Part shown: piece after piece, positions 14,989-25,185 of the stretch
Layout: each line of letters opens with the position of its first letter
Position numbering within the stretch: position 1 is the first letter of the stretch
Origin: Fulvivirga ligni
Lineage (GTDB): Bacteria; Bacteroidota; Bacteroidia; Cytophagales; Cyclobacteriaceae
Assembly: GCF_021389935.1 (NCBI RefSeq)
Contig: NZ_CP089979.1
Coordinates: 3,825,001-3,889,000, forward strand
Length of the DNA: 64,000 nt
Direction of reading: 5' to 3'
Made by a program: the position numbers and the translations under genes
The notes under the pieces: generated by a model
What the model was told of the DNA's origin: nothing
Database searches by the model: none
What the model saw: the letters and a program-made list of their open reading frames with translations, nothing else

Positions 14989-17496
14989 ATGAAGTTAGTA
15001 GATTATAATAAGACTGGCAGAATAACTTTTGGAATCGTTCTATCTCTTATGTTAGCAGCTTGTGGCAGCGACAATAAAAAAGAGCAACAAAATAAAGAAG
15101 ACTCATTAGTTGTAATTAAAGATGAACCAGCTTCTATAGCACCCGAAATAGAAGAGCAAGAAGGAGAATTTTTGGGCTGGAATTTTGGATCCTATGACTC
15201 ACTTCGCGAGGCACTACACCCGTTTGATCTAAATCAGAATTTGGATGGGAAAACTGCTCACCAATTACGTATTTTAAGAAATACCATTCCTGCTCGATAT
15301 GGCTATTTATTTATGAAATCTGATTTGAGAGGCTATTTCTATGACAAACCATGGTACCGCAATTTGATGGAATCAAGATGGTATGGCGACTGTGAAAATA
15401 GTGGCCTTCAGCCTGCCCCACCTATTGTATACACAAATGAAGAGATTGCATTTATGGATAGAGTTAAAAAGCGTGAAGCAGAGTTGAGAAATGAAAATTT
15501 TCATGAACAAGGTGGCTTGAGATTAGCCAATATTAATAATATTATAAATGGATGGCAATACAAGAGTATTCCTCAAAAACTGATTGATCAATTAGGAAAG
15601 AACGGCTTTGCAATTGTTCCTAACAATAACGTGCAGCTATTTCATCTTTACGAAGAGAATGACTATAGTCAAACTCAGAATTTTGTAACTACAGACTTAT
15701 ATCTTCAACTTTTTCATATGCATTTTTCATTTATGCTAAGGCAGTTAGAAGAAGAACAGTTTATACCGATATTAAAAGAGCTTTTATCAGGATTTTTGAA
15801 TGAATTGGATGAGGAAATGTTCAAAAGTACGGATCAAGAAACTAAGGATGCATTACGTTACAATGCCATTTCATTTTCCATCCCACTTTCTATCTTAGAT
15901 GAAACTGCCACTATACCTGAAAAATACGAGACAATTATAAATTCAGAATTATCAAAGATAAAAGCTGCTCAAGCTTCAACTTCTGATTTTATACCTGCTT
16001 ATTCGGATTTTAAATTTCCATATGATCAGTTTAAACCTAGAGGACATTATACCAGAACGGAATCTTTGCAGAAATACTTCAATGCTATGCAATGGCTTCA
16101 GTTAGTTCCATATTGTTTAAAGGATCAAAATGACCTCTCTATGGCTGTAACTGCAGCATTTATCTTGGCTAATGGTCATTCTCAAAAATCAGGTAAGTCG
16201 CTATTGCAACTTTATGAATCTATACTAACACCCACAACATTTCTTATAGGTCAGCCTGATAACTTATCCATATCAGATATTTGCAATGTGCTAAAGAAAA
16301 AACAATTTGATAATCTGACAGAGGTTTTAGAGCCTTCTAACTTGCAATTGATTTCCGAGGATTTAGAGCTTCTGGCTAAGAATAAGAATATCATAAAGCC
16401 TAAAGTTGAGAACACTTGCGCAGATAAGATCAATTTTATGCCCGCCCGCTTTGTTTTGGATAATGAGATTTTGCAAACAATGACTCATTTGGCAAAACGC
16501 CCTTACCCCAAGGGATTAGATGTATTGGCAGGTTTCGGGAGCGAAGCAGCTGAAAAAATATTGATAGATGAGCTTAAGGAAACCACCCAGTGGTCAGAGT
16601 TTCTGCCTCATTTGGATGAAATGAAAGCCAAATACAGCAATTATGATAAATGGGATGAAACGGTCTATGCCAAATGGGTTCAAGGGCTGAATCTCATGCT
16701 TGAAAAAGATGATAGGTACCCCTATTTCATGCAAATACCGCAGTGGAACAAGAAAAATCTGAATACTGCTTTAGCCTCCTGGGCTGAATTAAAGCATGAT
16801 GCTATATTATATACTGAACAAGTAGGTGCTGCCGAATGTGGTGGCGGTGAAGATTGTGAGCCTCCTCCAAATCCCTATGTAGTGGGCTATGTGGAGCCTA
16901 ATGTGAAATATTGGAAGTCTGCCATTGAATTGCTTGACCTATCAAGCTCAATGCTGGAAGAACATGAGCTATTAAATAATTCAATGAGACATGATTTTAA
17001 TAGTTTGAGAGAGACCTGTACTTTTCTTCTTACTGTGAGCAGAAAAGAGCTCAGAGGTGAAAAGCTTTCTGAGCAGGAGTATCGGACCATAGAACTCATT
17101 GGAAGTTCGGTAGATTATCTCACACGCGGGATATTAAATGTCAACGAATGGAGAGAAGTTACAGGACCTGATAAAGAAATATCTGTAGTGGCGGATATAT
17201 ATACCAATAATCAAGGAGATCAGGCAGGTATTCTGCATGTGGCTGTAGGGTATGCCAATGATATATATGTTTTGGTAGAGATAGAAGGAAGTCTTTACAT
17301 CACTAAGGGAGCGACATTTAGCTATTATGAGTTTCCAACTCCTCTAGACAAAAGAATGACAGATGAAGAATGGCAGGAGATGCTTAAGAATAAGCAAGTT
17401 TACCCAACTCCAAGCTGGATGGATGAAATAATACTCGATTTGAACGAAGATGTTAGGCCACAAACTGTCGAATATATTTACAGTTCAGGATGTTAA
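14989..17496 (+). CDS. YARHG/DUF3160 domain lipoprotein
   Basis: About 835 residues from ATG 14989, which precedes a lipoprotein signal with lipobox LAAC; a TTG 24 bp upstream is less likely. Residues ~80-160 (LRILRNTIPARYGYLF, then YFYDKPWYRN) match the YARHG domain found in cell-surface proteins. The rest is DUF3160: NFVTTDLYLQLFHMHFSFM near the start and a C-terminal YANDIYVLVEIEG. The family is extracytoplasmic and its activity is unknown. Its stop overlaps the CapA-like start by 7 bp, so the two are co-translated and likely act together in the envelope. Confidence 0.85.
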   Translation: MKLVDYNKTGRITFGIVLSLMLAACGSDNKKEQQNKEDSLVVIKDEPASIAPEIEEQEGEFLGWNFGSYDSLREALHPFDLNQNLDGKTAHQLRILRNTIPARYGYLFMKSDLRGYFYDKPWYRNLMESRWYGDCENSGLQPAPPIVYTNEEIAFMDRVKKREAELRNENFHEQGGLRLANINNIINGWQYKSIPQKLIDQLGKNGFAIVPNNNVQLFHLYEENDYSQTQNFVTTDLYLQLFHMHFSFMLRQLEEEQFIPILKELLSGFLNELDEEMFKSTDQETKDALRYNAISFSIPLSILDETATIPEKYETIINSELSKIKAAQASTSDFIPAYSDFKFPYDQFKPRGHYTRTESLQKYFNAMQWLQLVPYCLKDQNDLSMAVTAAFILANGHSQKSGKSLLQLYESILTPTTFLIGQPDNLSISDICNVLKKKQFDNLTEVLEPSNLQLISEDLELLAKNKNIIKPKVENTCADKINFMPARFVLDNEILQTMTHLAKRPYPKGLDVLAGFGSEAAEKILIDELKETTQWSEFLPHLDEMKAKYSNYDKWDETVYAKWVQGLNLMLEKDDRYPYFMQIPQWNKKNLNTALASWAELKHDAILYTEQVGAAECGGGEDCEPPPNPYVVGYVEPNVKYWKSAIELLDLSSSMLEEHELLNNSMRHDFNSLRETCTFLLTVSRKELRGEKLSEQEYRTIELIGSSVDYLTRGILNVNEWREVTGPDKEISVVADIYTNNQGDQAGILHVAVGYANDIYVLVEIEGSLYITKGATFSYYEFPTPLDKRMTDEEWQEMLKNKQVYPTPSWMDEIILDLNEDVRPQTVEYIYSSGC

Positions 17497-18449
17497 AAAA
17501 GTTTTACTATCTGCTTTTTATTGGCATCATTGGATGTGATTCGCGAGATGATATGGCGATTGTATTTGGTGGAGATGTAATGCTGGACCGTGGTGTAAAA
17601 CTTAAAGCTGATCAGCGCGGTATGGATTACTTGCTTAATGATATTAGCCATGTTTTTACTGAAGCCGATTATGGAGTTGTAAATCTTGAGTGTCCTATTG
17701 GAACGGAACCCACCCCGTTAACAAAAAAGTATGTCTTTTTGGGTAATCCTGAATCATTAACACCTCTTCGTTCAGCAGGAATTACGCATGCTATAATGGC
17801 AAATAATCATGCGTATGATCATGGCAGGCGGGTCATGACAGGAACAGCCAAGCTTTTGTTGGAAAACAATATTATTCCAATCGGATATGGCATATCTCAG
17901 CAAGATGCTTGCACTCCGGTTATTTTAGAAAAAGGTGACATTAAAGTGGCTCTTTTTGCATCTGTAACTCTTGGTCTTGAAGCCTGGATGTATCTAGAGG
18001 ATGAACCAGGAATGTGCCAGTCTACAATTTCTGATTTGGTCAGTAGTATAAAAGTTTACAAAGAAAATAATCCAAATAGTTTGATTATTGTGTCCTTGCA
18101 CTGGGGTTTAGAATATCAGCGTAGACCCACCTCAATACAGCGTAGAGAAGCGCGGGCTTTAGTGAGTGCTGGTGCAGATGCAATAATAGGTCACCACCCC
18201 CATGTGGTTCAGAGCTACGAAAATATTGACGGTCATCCTGTTTTTTATAGTGTAGGCAACCTTCTTTTTGATAATCAAAACCCAATAACCCATGATGGTA
18301 TCCTGGTAAAGTTGGTTATCAACGCCGATAGAAAAATAAGGCCCGAGATTATTCCCTATCACGCAGAAGATTGTAAGCCCTATATTATGCCTAATCCAGA
18401 AAAATCTAAATTTATTATTGAGCTCCAAAAGCGCTCCGAACTTCTATGA
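17490..18449 (+). CDS. CapA-family (poly-gamma-glutamate-type) metallophosphoesterase lipoprotein
   Basis: 319 residues with lipobox GIIGC near residue 16. The PGA_cap/CapA calcineurin-like fold is shown by FGGDVMLDRG, VVNLECPIG, IMANNHAYDHG, IVSLHWGLEY, and IIGHHPHVVQ, which carry the metal-binding Asp, Asn and His residues of the family. In Bacillus CapA takes part in poly-gamma-glutamate anchoring or export; elsewhere the family may act on envelope polymers. The gene overlaps DUF3160 by 7 bp and is followed by a terminator. The polymer concerned is unknown. Confidence 0.9.
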   Translation: MLKKFYYLLFIGIIGCDSRDDMAIVFGGDVMLDRGVKLKADQRGMDYLLNDISHVFTEADYGVVNLECPIGTEPTPLTKKYVFLGNPESLTPLRSAGITHAIMANNHAYDHGRRVMTGTAKLLLENNIIPIGYGISQQDACTPVILEKGDIKVALFASVTLGLEAWMYLEDEPGMCQSTISDLVSSIKVYKENNPNSLIIVSLHWGLEYQRRPTSIQRREARALVSAGADAIIGHHPHVVQSYENIDGHPVFYSVGNLLFDNQNPITHDGILVKLVINADRKIRPEIIPYHAEDCKPYIMPNPEKSKFIIELQKRSELL

Positions 18450-18467
18450 TAAATTTGAAGCTAATAC

Positions 18468-18504
18468 AAAAAGCCCAGCAACCACACGGCCGCCGGGCTT
18501 TCCC
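18468..18504 (+). terminator. Intrinsic terminator between convergent genes
   Basis: AAAGCCC (18470-18476) pairs with GGGCTTT (18495-18501), with further G/C pairing inside. It is flanked by A-rich sequence on one side, so it can stop transcription of the CapA-like gene and probably also the papain-family gene from the other side. Confidence 0.7.
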
Positions 18505-18523
18505 CTTCATCAATCATTAACGT

Positions 18524-20209
18524 TTAGTTACTTTCTATGCGGGTCATGCTGAATGGTCTGATGTCTACTGTTTCTGGGGTGTGGCCTGTGATTAACCCAC
18601 CTTCCCAGCTGAGGTGCCTGCCTATGAAGCTTTCAGGCTCACCATCGAAATCAATGATTTGGACATAGACCTTGCTCGGATCATTATAATACATCTTGAG
18701 TTGCGCAGCCACTGCTGTGGTAGACCCATTTTTTAAGAATGTGCCATCGAGCAAGAGGAATTCATTATTATTACCAGCCTGTTTAGTAAAAGTAAGAACA
18801 CCCTTTTTGCCGTTGCAGTCCAGTTGCCACATACTAGGGTAATAGGATTGTGTACTGAAAGGTCGAGGTGTCTGTGGTCCGCCGTTCAAATAACTGCCTT
18901 TTACTGCGTAGCCGGCATATTCCTGACCGTTTTCTAATTCATAAAAGCCAGCCATGTAGTCATAGTCATCCATGTAAAAAACATGAGGAGTACCTCTTAT
19001 CACATCCCAGCGTACTAAAGGCTCATCAGGGTCAATGTAAAACTCTAGCTTATTGCCATTTACTGAGCCGTTGACCCGGAAAGGATTGCCTTGCGTGTCA
19101 TAATAAGTACCAATGCGATAATCTTCATATTGCTCAGGAATTACATTTCTAAGATAGTTGAACTCAAAGGTATAGTCAGACATACCGGGAAGGTGGTAAA
19201 TGTCTAGCGTTCCTTTCCAGCCATCTAGATTGGTTTTCCACCTGCCTACAAATGGTATTTCCGGCCATGCTTCAGGTGCGGTAGGCCATAGAATATAGGC
19301 TGCTTCTACACCGTAATTCTTTACATAATCGTAAGAGATAGTAGTAAAGCCATCCATGTCTGTTCCTGTTAAATAATCAGTTCCCCAGCTGTTCTTTACT
19401 ATGAAATGATGTTTAGCAGGATCTGGATCTCGCTTATCAAACCCTACAATGAGCATGCTATGGCCAATTATAGCGCAATCTGAGCAAGCTTGCCAAATGT
19501 TGTTGTCATCTATAGATTCCGCAGGGTTAGCACCGGCAAAATCCCATACTACTTCATTACCTGCTTTTAGAATTTTTTCTATCTCATCAGTATCTTTTGC
19601 ATCTGCTAGCTCTTTGTAAGAGCCCACACTGTACCATTTTTCTGTTTTGAGAATGTTCGATGTTAAAATTCTAGGATCAAGATTGAAATCACTATAATCT
19701 TTTTGTGTGGCATCTGATCCTTTGTCAATGGCTTGAACCAAGGCAGGGAAATTAGATTCGTAGTAGTTGTTTACATCTACATAGGGCATTACATTCTCTA
19801 GAGGCAATTTATAGGCTTTGCCTAGTTCTGCAACTACCCCTACTCCACCACCGCCGCCAGTGGATCCAAGTTGTGTTTCTCTTGCCGTTACTCCTTTGTT
19901 TAGATGGTCTTGCCAGATGGGATGTAGATAGAATGACTTTCTTGTGAAATTGATAAATTCTTCTGAAAGATCGAGATCGCCGTAGCCAAACTTCTTGTAT
20001 GAAGCTTCTAATGCCGCTACTCCGGCGAATACGATACAGGTTGTTCTGCTTCCTTGCCAACGGATGGGGGTTTGCCTGGGCCGCAAATCTACGTATTCGT
20101 CGGAAGATTCCACTTCTGGTGGTTCTTCGTAATCATCTCTACATCCAGAAGACATCCATGATGCAAGTAATAAAAATACCGATATGAGTTTTGTGATGTT
20201 TTTTTTCAT
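18524..20209 (-). CDS. Papain-family (C1A) cysteine peptidase lipoprotein
   Basis: 561 residues. A lipoprotein signal ends at SSGC. The peptidase domain (~40-290) contains the oxyanion Gln and catalytic Cys in WQGSRTTCIVFAG (C58), the catalytic His in IIGHSMLIVGFD (H250) and the catalytic Asn in VKNSWGTDYL (N273), the full C1 triad. A glycine run (STGGGGGVG) sits mid-domain. The C-terminal ~270 residues are beta-rich and unassigned. It probably acts on the cell surface in protein degradation. It is monocistronic, with a terminator shared with the CapA operon. Confidence 0.88.
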   Translation of the reverse strand: MKKNITKLISVFLLLASWMSSGCRDDYEEPPEVESSDEYVDLRPRQTPIRWQGSRTTCIVFAGVAALEASYKKFGYGDLDLSEEFINFTRKSFYLHPIWQDHLNKGVTARETQLGSTGGGGGVGVVAELGKAYKLPLENVMPYVDVNNYYESNFPALVQAIDKGSDATQKDYSDFNLDPRILTSNILKTEKWYSVGSYKELADAKDTDEIEKILKAGNEVVWDFAGANPAESIDDNNIWQACSDCAIIGHSMLIVGFDKRDPDPAKHHFIVKNSWGTDYLTGTDMDGFTTISYDYVKNYGVEAAYILWPTAPEAWPEIPFVGRWKTNLDGWKGTLDIYHLPGMSDYTFEFNYLRNVIPEQYEDYRIGTYYDTQGNPFRVNGSVNGNKLEFYIDPDEPLVRWDVIRGTPHVFYMDDYDYMAGFYELENGQEYAGYAVKGSYLNGGPQTPRPFSTQSYYPSMWQLDCNGKKGVLTFTKQAGNNNEFLLLDGTFLKNGSTTAVAAQLKMYYNDPSKVYVQIIDFDGEPESFIGRHLSWEGGLITGHTPETVDIRPFSMTRIESN

Positions 20210-20331
20210 CTCAGCTTAGTTTTAGGTTGAAAAATGTTTTAATAAAACTAGCTAGGATAAGGCCTGTAGCATATTATAAATGTAACAGGTTCTATGAATA
20301 TTGTAACATATGCTACTTAGTTGATACTATT

Positions 20332-20383
20332 TACTCAATACTCTATACTCTATTCTATACTCAATACTCAATACTCTTTACTC
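20332..20383. repeat. Degenerate ACTC/TACTCAATACTC simple-sequence array
   Basis: Irregular tandem units of 8-9 bp such as TACTCAA and TACTCTA in the 243-bp gap between the papain-family gene and the T9SS gene. A very similar array is found at 51765-51840. No gene is visible in the gap. Function unknown. Confidence 0.6.
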
Positions 20384-20479
20384 CCAACTATTTAGCGAAC
20401 GACACTTTTTACTTAGTGAACGCCAAGGCACTCTGCCATTGACCATATTATCTTGCAGCAGGCTTTTAATCAATCTGTT

Positions 20480-23316
20480 ATGAGATATATTTTTACCGTT
20501 TTATTCATCTGTTTTTCTTTTTATTCATCACTGGCTCAGTCTGATTACTATTGGGTGGGCGATGGTGGCAACTGGTCCGACCTGGGGCATTGGGCTACCA
20601 GCTCCGGAGGCTCTACTTTTCATACGGAGCCTCCAGGTGAGGAAGACAATGTATATTTTGATGCCTTCTCGTTTTCACTAGAAGATCAGGAGCTATCATT
20701 AGATGTGGATGGCTATTGTCTCAATATGGACTGGACAGGAACGGCACATACGCCCTACTTTAAATCTTTAGGTACATCGAATCAGAACCTTTTATATGTA
20801 TATGGTTCTTTAACTTTCAATAATTCGGTACAAAAAAAGCTGAGTAAGGTAATCCTGAGATCTACAGAGGCCGGAAATGTGATTCATTCAGGAGAAAAGA
20901 CATTAGGAAGCACTTGTTCAATAGTTTTTGATGGCCCAGGTGAATGGAGTCTGCAGGATTCTTTGGCTGTTGGCTGGATGAGGTTTAATGGATTAGGTAC
21001 TCTAAATACTAACAACCACCCGGTACACACTAACTTTTTTTTTTAGAATGTAATAGTGCAGGCACACTTAATGCTGGTAGTTCTACTTTCTACCTGGATT
21101 TTGGAATTGTCATCATTGAAGAGACGTTCAACTTTAATGAAGGCACATCTACTTTAATTATTACGGAAGGAAACAGGTTTAGAGGTAATGATAATACATT
21201 TCACAATGTAATAGTGAAAAACAATGCCACTCTGTTTGTGCAGGGAAACAATACATTTAATGAATTTAAAGCTGAGAAAGGTGTTAATCTAACCCTTGAA
21301 AGTGGAAGTGTTCAGACCGTCAATACGCTAGATCTTGTAGGCGGGAAAACCACTCCTGTAGATATTAATGCGAGCACTCCGGGTTCTCAAGCCACCATAT
21401 CAAAGAGCTCAGGCACTGTAAATGCCAGTTTTCTAATACTTGAGGATATCAACGCTACCGGAGGAGCCACATGCAACGCTCAGAACTCTATAGATAACGG
21501 CAATAACTCAGGCTGGAACATCACACCCTATAACGGACTTGATTATTACTGGGTAGGCGGCAATGGTATATGGGATGACGTAAACCATTGGGCCAAAACC
21601 AGTGGTGGAAATACCTTTTATACAGAACCTCCGGGTGTTTTAGATAATGTATTTTTTAATAGTGCATCTGGCGGGGCTGGAACCACCGTTACGCTCACAG
21701 ATGAAAACCTCGCTGCCAACCTGACCTTTTCTAGTTTGGCTACTAATTTCGTGGTTCAAGGTATTGGTAATGAACTTCAGGTGTACGGCGCACTGGTATT
21801 GGATGATGCTTTAAATCTTTCTGCACAAGTAAGAATGCAATCTTCTGAAACAGAGTCAGTTACTTTTAATGATGCTCAGAGACTGCTGGGGATTACTTTT
21901 GATGGTTCGGGTACTTTCAATCTGACGGATGACATTACAGCAGACAACTTCTTTCTGTATCGCGGCACCTTAAATACCAATAACAAAGTTATAAATGCTC
22001 TTTCCAAATTCTTTATAATGCCAGAAACGGAAGATGACAGATCTGATTACATCAGATTTAATGGAGGAACTTCTTCCATTTATACTTCCTATTTTACTAC
22101 AGATCAGTATTGGATTTATAGTCAAAACATTACTTCAGATGAAGTGGATCTCACGGAAACCACTATTCATTTGTTAGAGAATACTTCTAAATCAATACTT
22201 GGAGGTGGTCTGGTATTCAATAATATTATCTTTAGCTCAGGAACCACCAATATTTATGGTAGTATCAATGGCGGTATTGTAGCTCACACAATTACGGTGC
22301 TGCCTGGTACGGAATTGAAAATATCTCCTGAAGAAGAAGATGCTGTAATGTTTGAAACGCTTGTTGCTGAAGGCACTGAGAATGATCCTATAGAGTTCAG
22401 ATCTTTAATTACAGGAGAGCAAGCTTACTTTAAAAGTACTTCAGGAACAGCCTTTGAAGGGATGTATCTTCAGATTCAGGATATGAATGCCTCTGGTGCC
22501 ACTTTTACTGCTGAAGAAAGTGTTGACTTAGGAAATAACACCGGCTGGAACATATCATCTACTAAGCAGAACCAGACCATTACGTTTCAGAATATTCCGG
22601 ATAAAACCTTTGGTGATGGCGATTTTGAACTGAATGTAAGTGCCAGTTCAGGTCTGGAGGTACTATTAACCACAGCGAGCCCCAACATAGAAATCAACGG
22701 CAAAACCGTGACTATCACAGGTGGAGGTTCAGCCACCATAAGAGCCAGACAATTAGGAAACGATAATTATAATGCCGCGGCTGAAGTATATAAAACCTTT
22801 ATGGTGAACAAAGCCAGCCAAACCATCAGTTTTGATGAGATAGATGATATGGATATAGAAGAAACCACTACCATAAATTTAAATGCTTCGGCCAGTTCTG
22901 ACCTGCCAGTTACTTTTTCGGTAGTTGCTGGCCCTGCTTCGGTAGAAGGTAATGCACTCACTATAACCGGAACAGGTAATATTACAGTAAGAGCAACCCA
23001 AGCCGGAGATAATGACTACGCTGCTGCAACCTTTGTAGATCATACTTTCGAGGTAACAGGAAATGTCACTGGCATTGATGCGTTAAACACCTCCTTTAAA
23101 CTATACCCCAACCCTACTCAACATCAGTTTGTGCTGGAGAATGGTGGTCAGGATATCAAAGAGCTTTATTTAGTGAATGCTAATGGAGGCAGAAGGATTA
23201 TACGCTCTCCTAAAACCAAACACATCACATTTGGAGAGGATCTGGCTGCAGGAATCTGGATACTGGAAGTTCACACTGCACAGGGTATATACCATAGAAA
23301 GCTAATTAAACAATAG
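20480..23316 (+). pseudogene. T9SS-sorted surface protein with apparent frameshift in a T10 run
   Basis: The reading frame from ATG 20480 (signal peptide MRYIFTVLFICFSFYSSLAQ) stops at TAG 21044-21046, just after ten T (21035-21044). Frame +1 relative to this stop is open from 21043 to 23316, and its translation continues the protein (LECNSAGTLNAG). One extra T would restore a single ~945-residue protein. Two copies of a YYWVG...W.....HWA.SGG repeat occur (before and after the shift), then two MBG/immunoglobulin-like repeats beginning QTITFQNIPDKTFGDG and QTISFDEIDDM, then a type A T9SS domain (FKLYPNPTQHQF). It should be exported and anchored or secreted. Sequencing error, phase variation or polymerase slippage are all possible. 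Confidence 0.75.
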
Positions 23317-23374
23317 ATTTTACATAGGACCAGATAATAGTTTACATAGTTTATTAAGTTAATGATTAGAGAAT

Positions 23375-23413
23375 GTGTCGGTACTTTTTTGAAGTGCCGG
23401 CACTTCTTTTTTT
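23375..23413 (+). terminator. Intrinsic terminator after the T9SS gene
   Basis: GTGTCGGTACTT (23375-23386) pairs with AAGTGCCGGCAC (23392-23403) with two G-U pairs and a 5-nt loop, followed by a T-rich tail. The stretch GAAGTGCCGGCACTTC is itself a perfect 16-bp palindrome. Confidence 0.85.
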
Positions 23414-23476
23414 ATAGTCCTTCCCTTCTTTTGGCAGATTTGTTTTAATGTTAATCTAAGTTTTTTGAATTTAAGA

Positions 23477-23531
23477 TTTGCAAATCCCAAAAATTAACAT
23501 TACCATTGTACTGTATTAGTTAAGTAGTACA
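23477..23531 (+). promoter_or_regulatory. Promoter with GntR-type operator for the ABC exporter operon
   Basis: TTTG at 23477-23480 and TACCATTG at 23501-23508 are 20 bp apart and match the Bacteroidota promoter with one mismatch. Overlapping the -7 element and start site is the inverted repeat TGTACT-N13-AGTACA (23507-23531). The operon encodes a YtrA-type GntR protein, which usually represses its own ABC transporter operon from such a site. Binding is inferred. Confidence 0.65.
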
Positions 23532-23545
23532 CTAAATCAGTAACA

Positions 23546-24376
23546 ATGATTGAGATAAAAAATTTGAATTTCAACTATGCTAAAAAGAAAGAGCCACTCT
23601 TTCAAGATCTGGATTGCATCTTGCGTCCGGGAAGCATTGTTGGTCTGCTAGGGAAAAATGGTGCCGGAAAAACTACTTTACTGAAGTTGATCATTGGCCT
23701 GTTAACTCCTACGCATGGTGATGTGAAGATTATGGGTTATGAGCCTTCTAAAAGAGAGCCTTCACTCCTACAGGATATCTATCTGGTGCCGGAAGAGTTT
23801 TATATTCCGGGCATATCTATTAAAAACTACATTAAGGCAAATGCAGGTTTTTACCCTCGCTTCGATGAGGCTTTGCTGCAAAAGTTGCTCAATGAGTTTG
23901 AACTGCCAGAAACTAAAAGCTTACAAAAGCTTTCTTACGGTCAGAAAAAGAAGTTTTTGATATCCTTCGCCTTGTCTACCAAGTGTCGCCTACTTATTCT
24001 AGATGAGCCTACTAACGGGTTAGATATTCCTTCAAAAGCAATTTTTAGAAGAATATTGGCAGGTTCACTGGATGAAGATCAGGTGGTGGTGATTTCTACT
24101 CACCAGGTAAAAGATGTAGAAAATCTGATAGACAGGATCTTAATGCTGGAGAAAGGTAAATTCATCATGCAAAAAGACTTGTTTGACATTTCATCTCAGC
24201 TAAGCTTCTCTACTGCAGCTACACCAGAGGGTGAAAATGTATTGTACAGTGAAATGGTGCCGGGTGGTTATAGGGTCATCACCCCGCAGACTAATGGCAA
24301 TTCATCTGTAGATATTGAACTATTGTTTAACGCGGTGTCTAACGGTACCGAAAAAATGAAAGACTATGTCCAGTAA
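23546..24376 (+). CDS. ABC transporter ATP-binding protein (YtrB/CcmA type)
   Basis: 276 residues. Walker A GKNGAGKTT (~38-46), a modified Q-loop region, signature LSYGQKKKF, Walker B LLILDEPTNGLD and the H-loop STHQ are all present, so it should hydrolyse ATP. The shortened LSYGQ signature is typical of ATPases paired with GntR-regulated ABC-2 exporters. The C-terminal extension from ~220 is variable. Its last 11 bp overlap the permease gene, and it heads the operon ATPase-permease-GntR-DUF2807-like. The substrate is unknown; related systems respond to cell-wall antibiotics. Confidence 0.92.
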   Translation: MIEIKNLNFNYAKKKEPLFQDLDCILRPGSIVGLLGKNGAGKTTLLKLIIGLLTPTHGDVKIMGYEPSKREPSLLQDIYLVPEEFYIPGISIKNYIKANAGFYPRFDEALLQKLLNEFELPETKSLQKLSYGQKKKFLISFALSTKCRLLILDEPTNGLDIPSKAIFRRILAGSLDEDQVVVISTHQVKDVENLIDRILMLEKGKFIMQKDLFDISSQLSFSTAATPEGENVLYSEMVPGGYRVITPQTNGNSSVDIELLFNAVSNGTEKMKDYVQ

Positions 24377-25184
24377 CAACACTTTTAGCATGAGGCGCTT
24401 TCTTTTGCTATTCAGGCAGAATTTCATTCATCATAATAAGCTGTTTTTGTTTTCAAGTATTGCTTATATAGGTGTTATCTTCATTCTGCTATCAATAGTG
24501 CAAATGGGGTCAGATAAGCATCCTCATGATTTAGAAAATTACAGAGGTTTTCTTATCGGATTTGTAGCAGTATTCGGCATTCTGTATGTCGGTTATTCGT
24601 TTCCGTCTCTAAGGTCAAAAGAGAGCACCATCAACTATCTCATGGTACCCGGGTCAGTACTAGAGAAGTTTCTATCCGAATTCATCATTCGCATTGTGCT
24701 CATGCTTTTCCTTCTTCCCATTCTATTTTGGGTCACGTTTAACATCCAGGGTCTGTTCTTCGACATGTTTACTGAAGAAAGCTTTCAATCTGTTGGTCTG
24801 TTTGAGCCCTTCAATGCGGATCTCTCCAACGTCTTAAATGGTGATGTTTTTAATGACAGGAGTACTACGATATGGTTTGTGATTATGATCGCCAATTTGA
24901 TAGGGCTTGGACTGGTATTGCCCTTTACAGGTGGTGCTACATTCTCTAAACAACCCTTGGTGAAGACATTGTTTGCGTTGGCTGTGATAGTGTTGTTCTA
25001 TGTGTTAGTCATTTACATAGCAATAGAAGTGGTTGGAATAGGAAATTTCAGAACTAATGATGACTTGGTACTTATTCCACATGATGAGACGGGAGCTTTC
25101 AGGCTCTTTGCAGGAGCGGCATTTATGGCTAATCTGGTTATGCTTTATGTAGCCTATAGAAAATTAAAGGAAAAGGAGGTTTAG
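24366..25184 (+). CDS. ABC-2 type transporter permease
   Basis: 272 residues with about six predicted membrane segments (for example LFLFSSIAYIGVIFILLSIV, FLIGFVAVFGILYVGYSF, FIIRIVLMLFLLPILFWV, MIANLIGLGLVLPFTGGA, TLFALAVIVLFYVLVIYIA, and LFAGAAFMANLVMLYVAYR). It overlaps the ATPase by 11 bp and is followed after 1 bp by the GntR gene, so it is the membrane partner of that ATPase. A divergent family with no substrate signature. Confidence 0.85.
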   Translation: MSSNNTFSMRRFLLLFRQNFIHHNKLFLFSSIAYIGVIFILLSIVQMGSDKHPHDLENYRGFLIGFVAVFGILYVGYSFPSLRSKESTINYLMVPGSVLEKFLSEFIIRIVLMLFLLPILFWVTFNIQGLFFDMFTEESFQSVGLFEPFNADLSNVLNGDVFNDRSTTIWFVIMIANLIGLGLVLPFTGGATFSKQPLVKTLFALAVIVLFYVLVIYIAIEVVGIGNFRTNDDLVLIPHDETGAFRLFAGAAFMANLVMLYVAYRKLKEKEV

Positions 25185-25185
25185 A

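Noticed and set aside
20227-20442. 71-codon open frame before the T9SS gene
   Set aside because: It runs through simple repeats and shows no protein-like features.
20453-21046. Two independent genes on either side of the T10 run
   Set aside because: The second frame continues the repeat architecture without a start or signal peptide, so one interrupted gene explains both.
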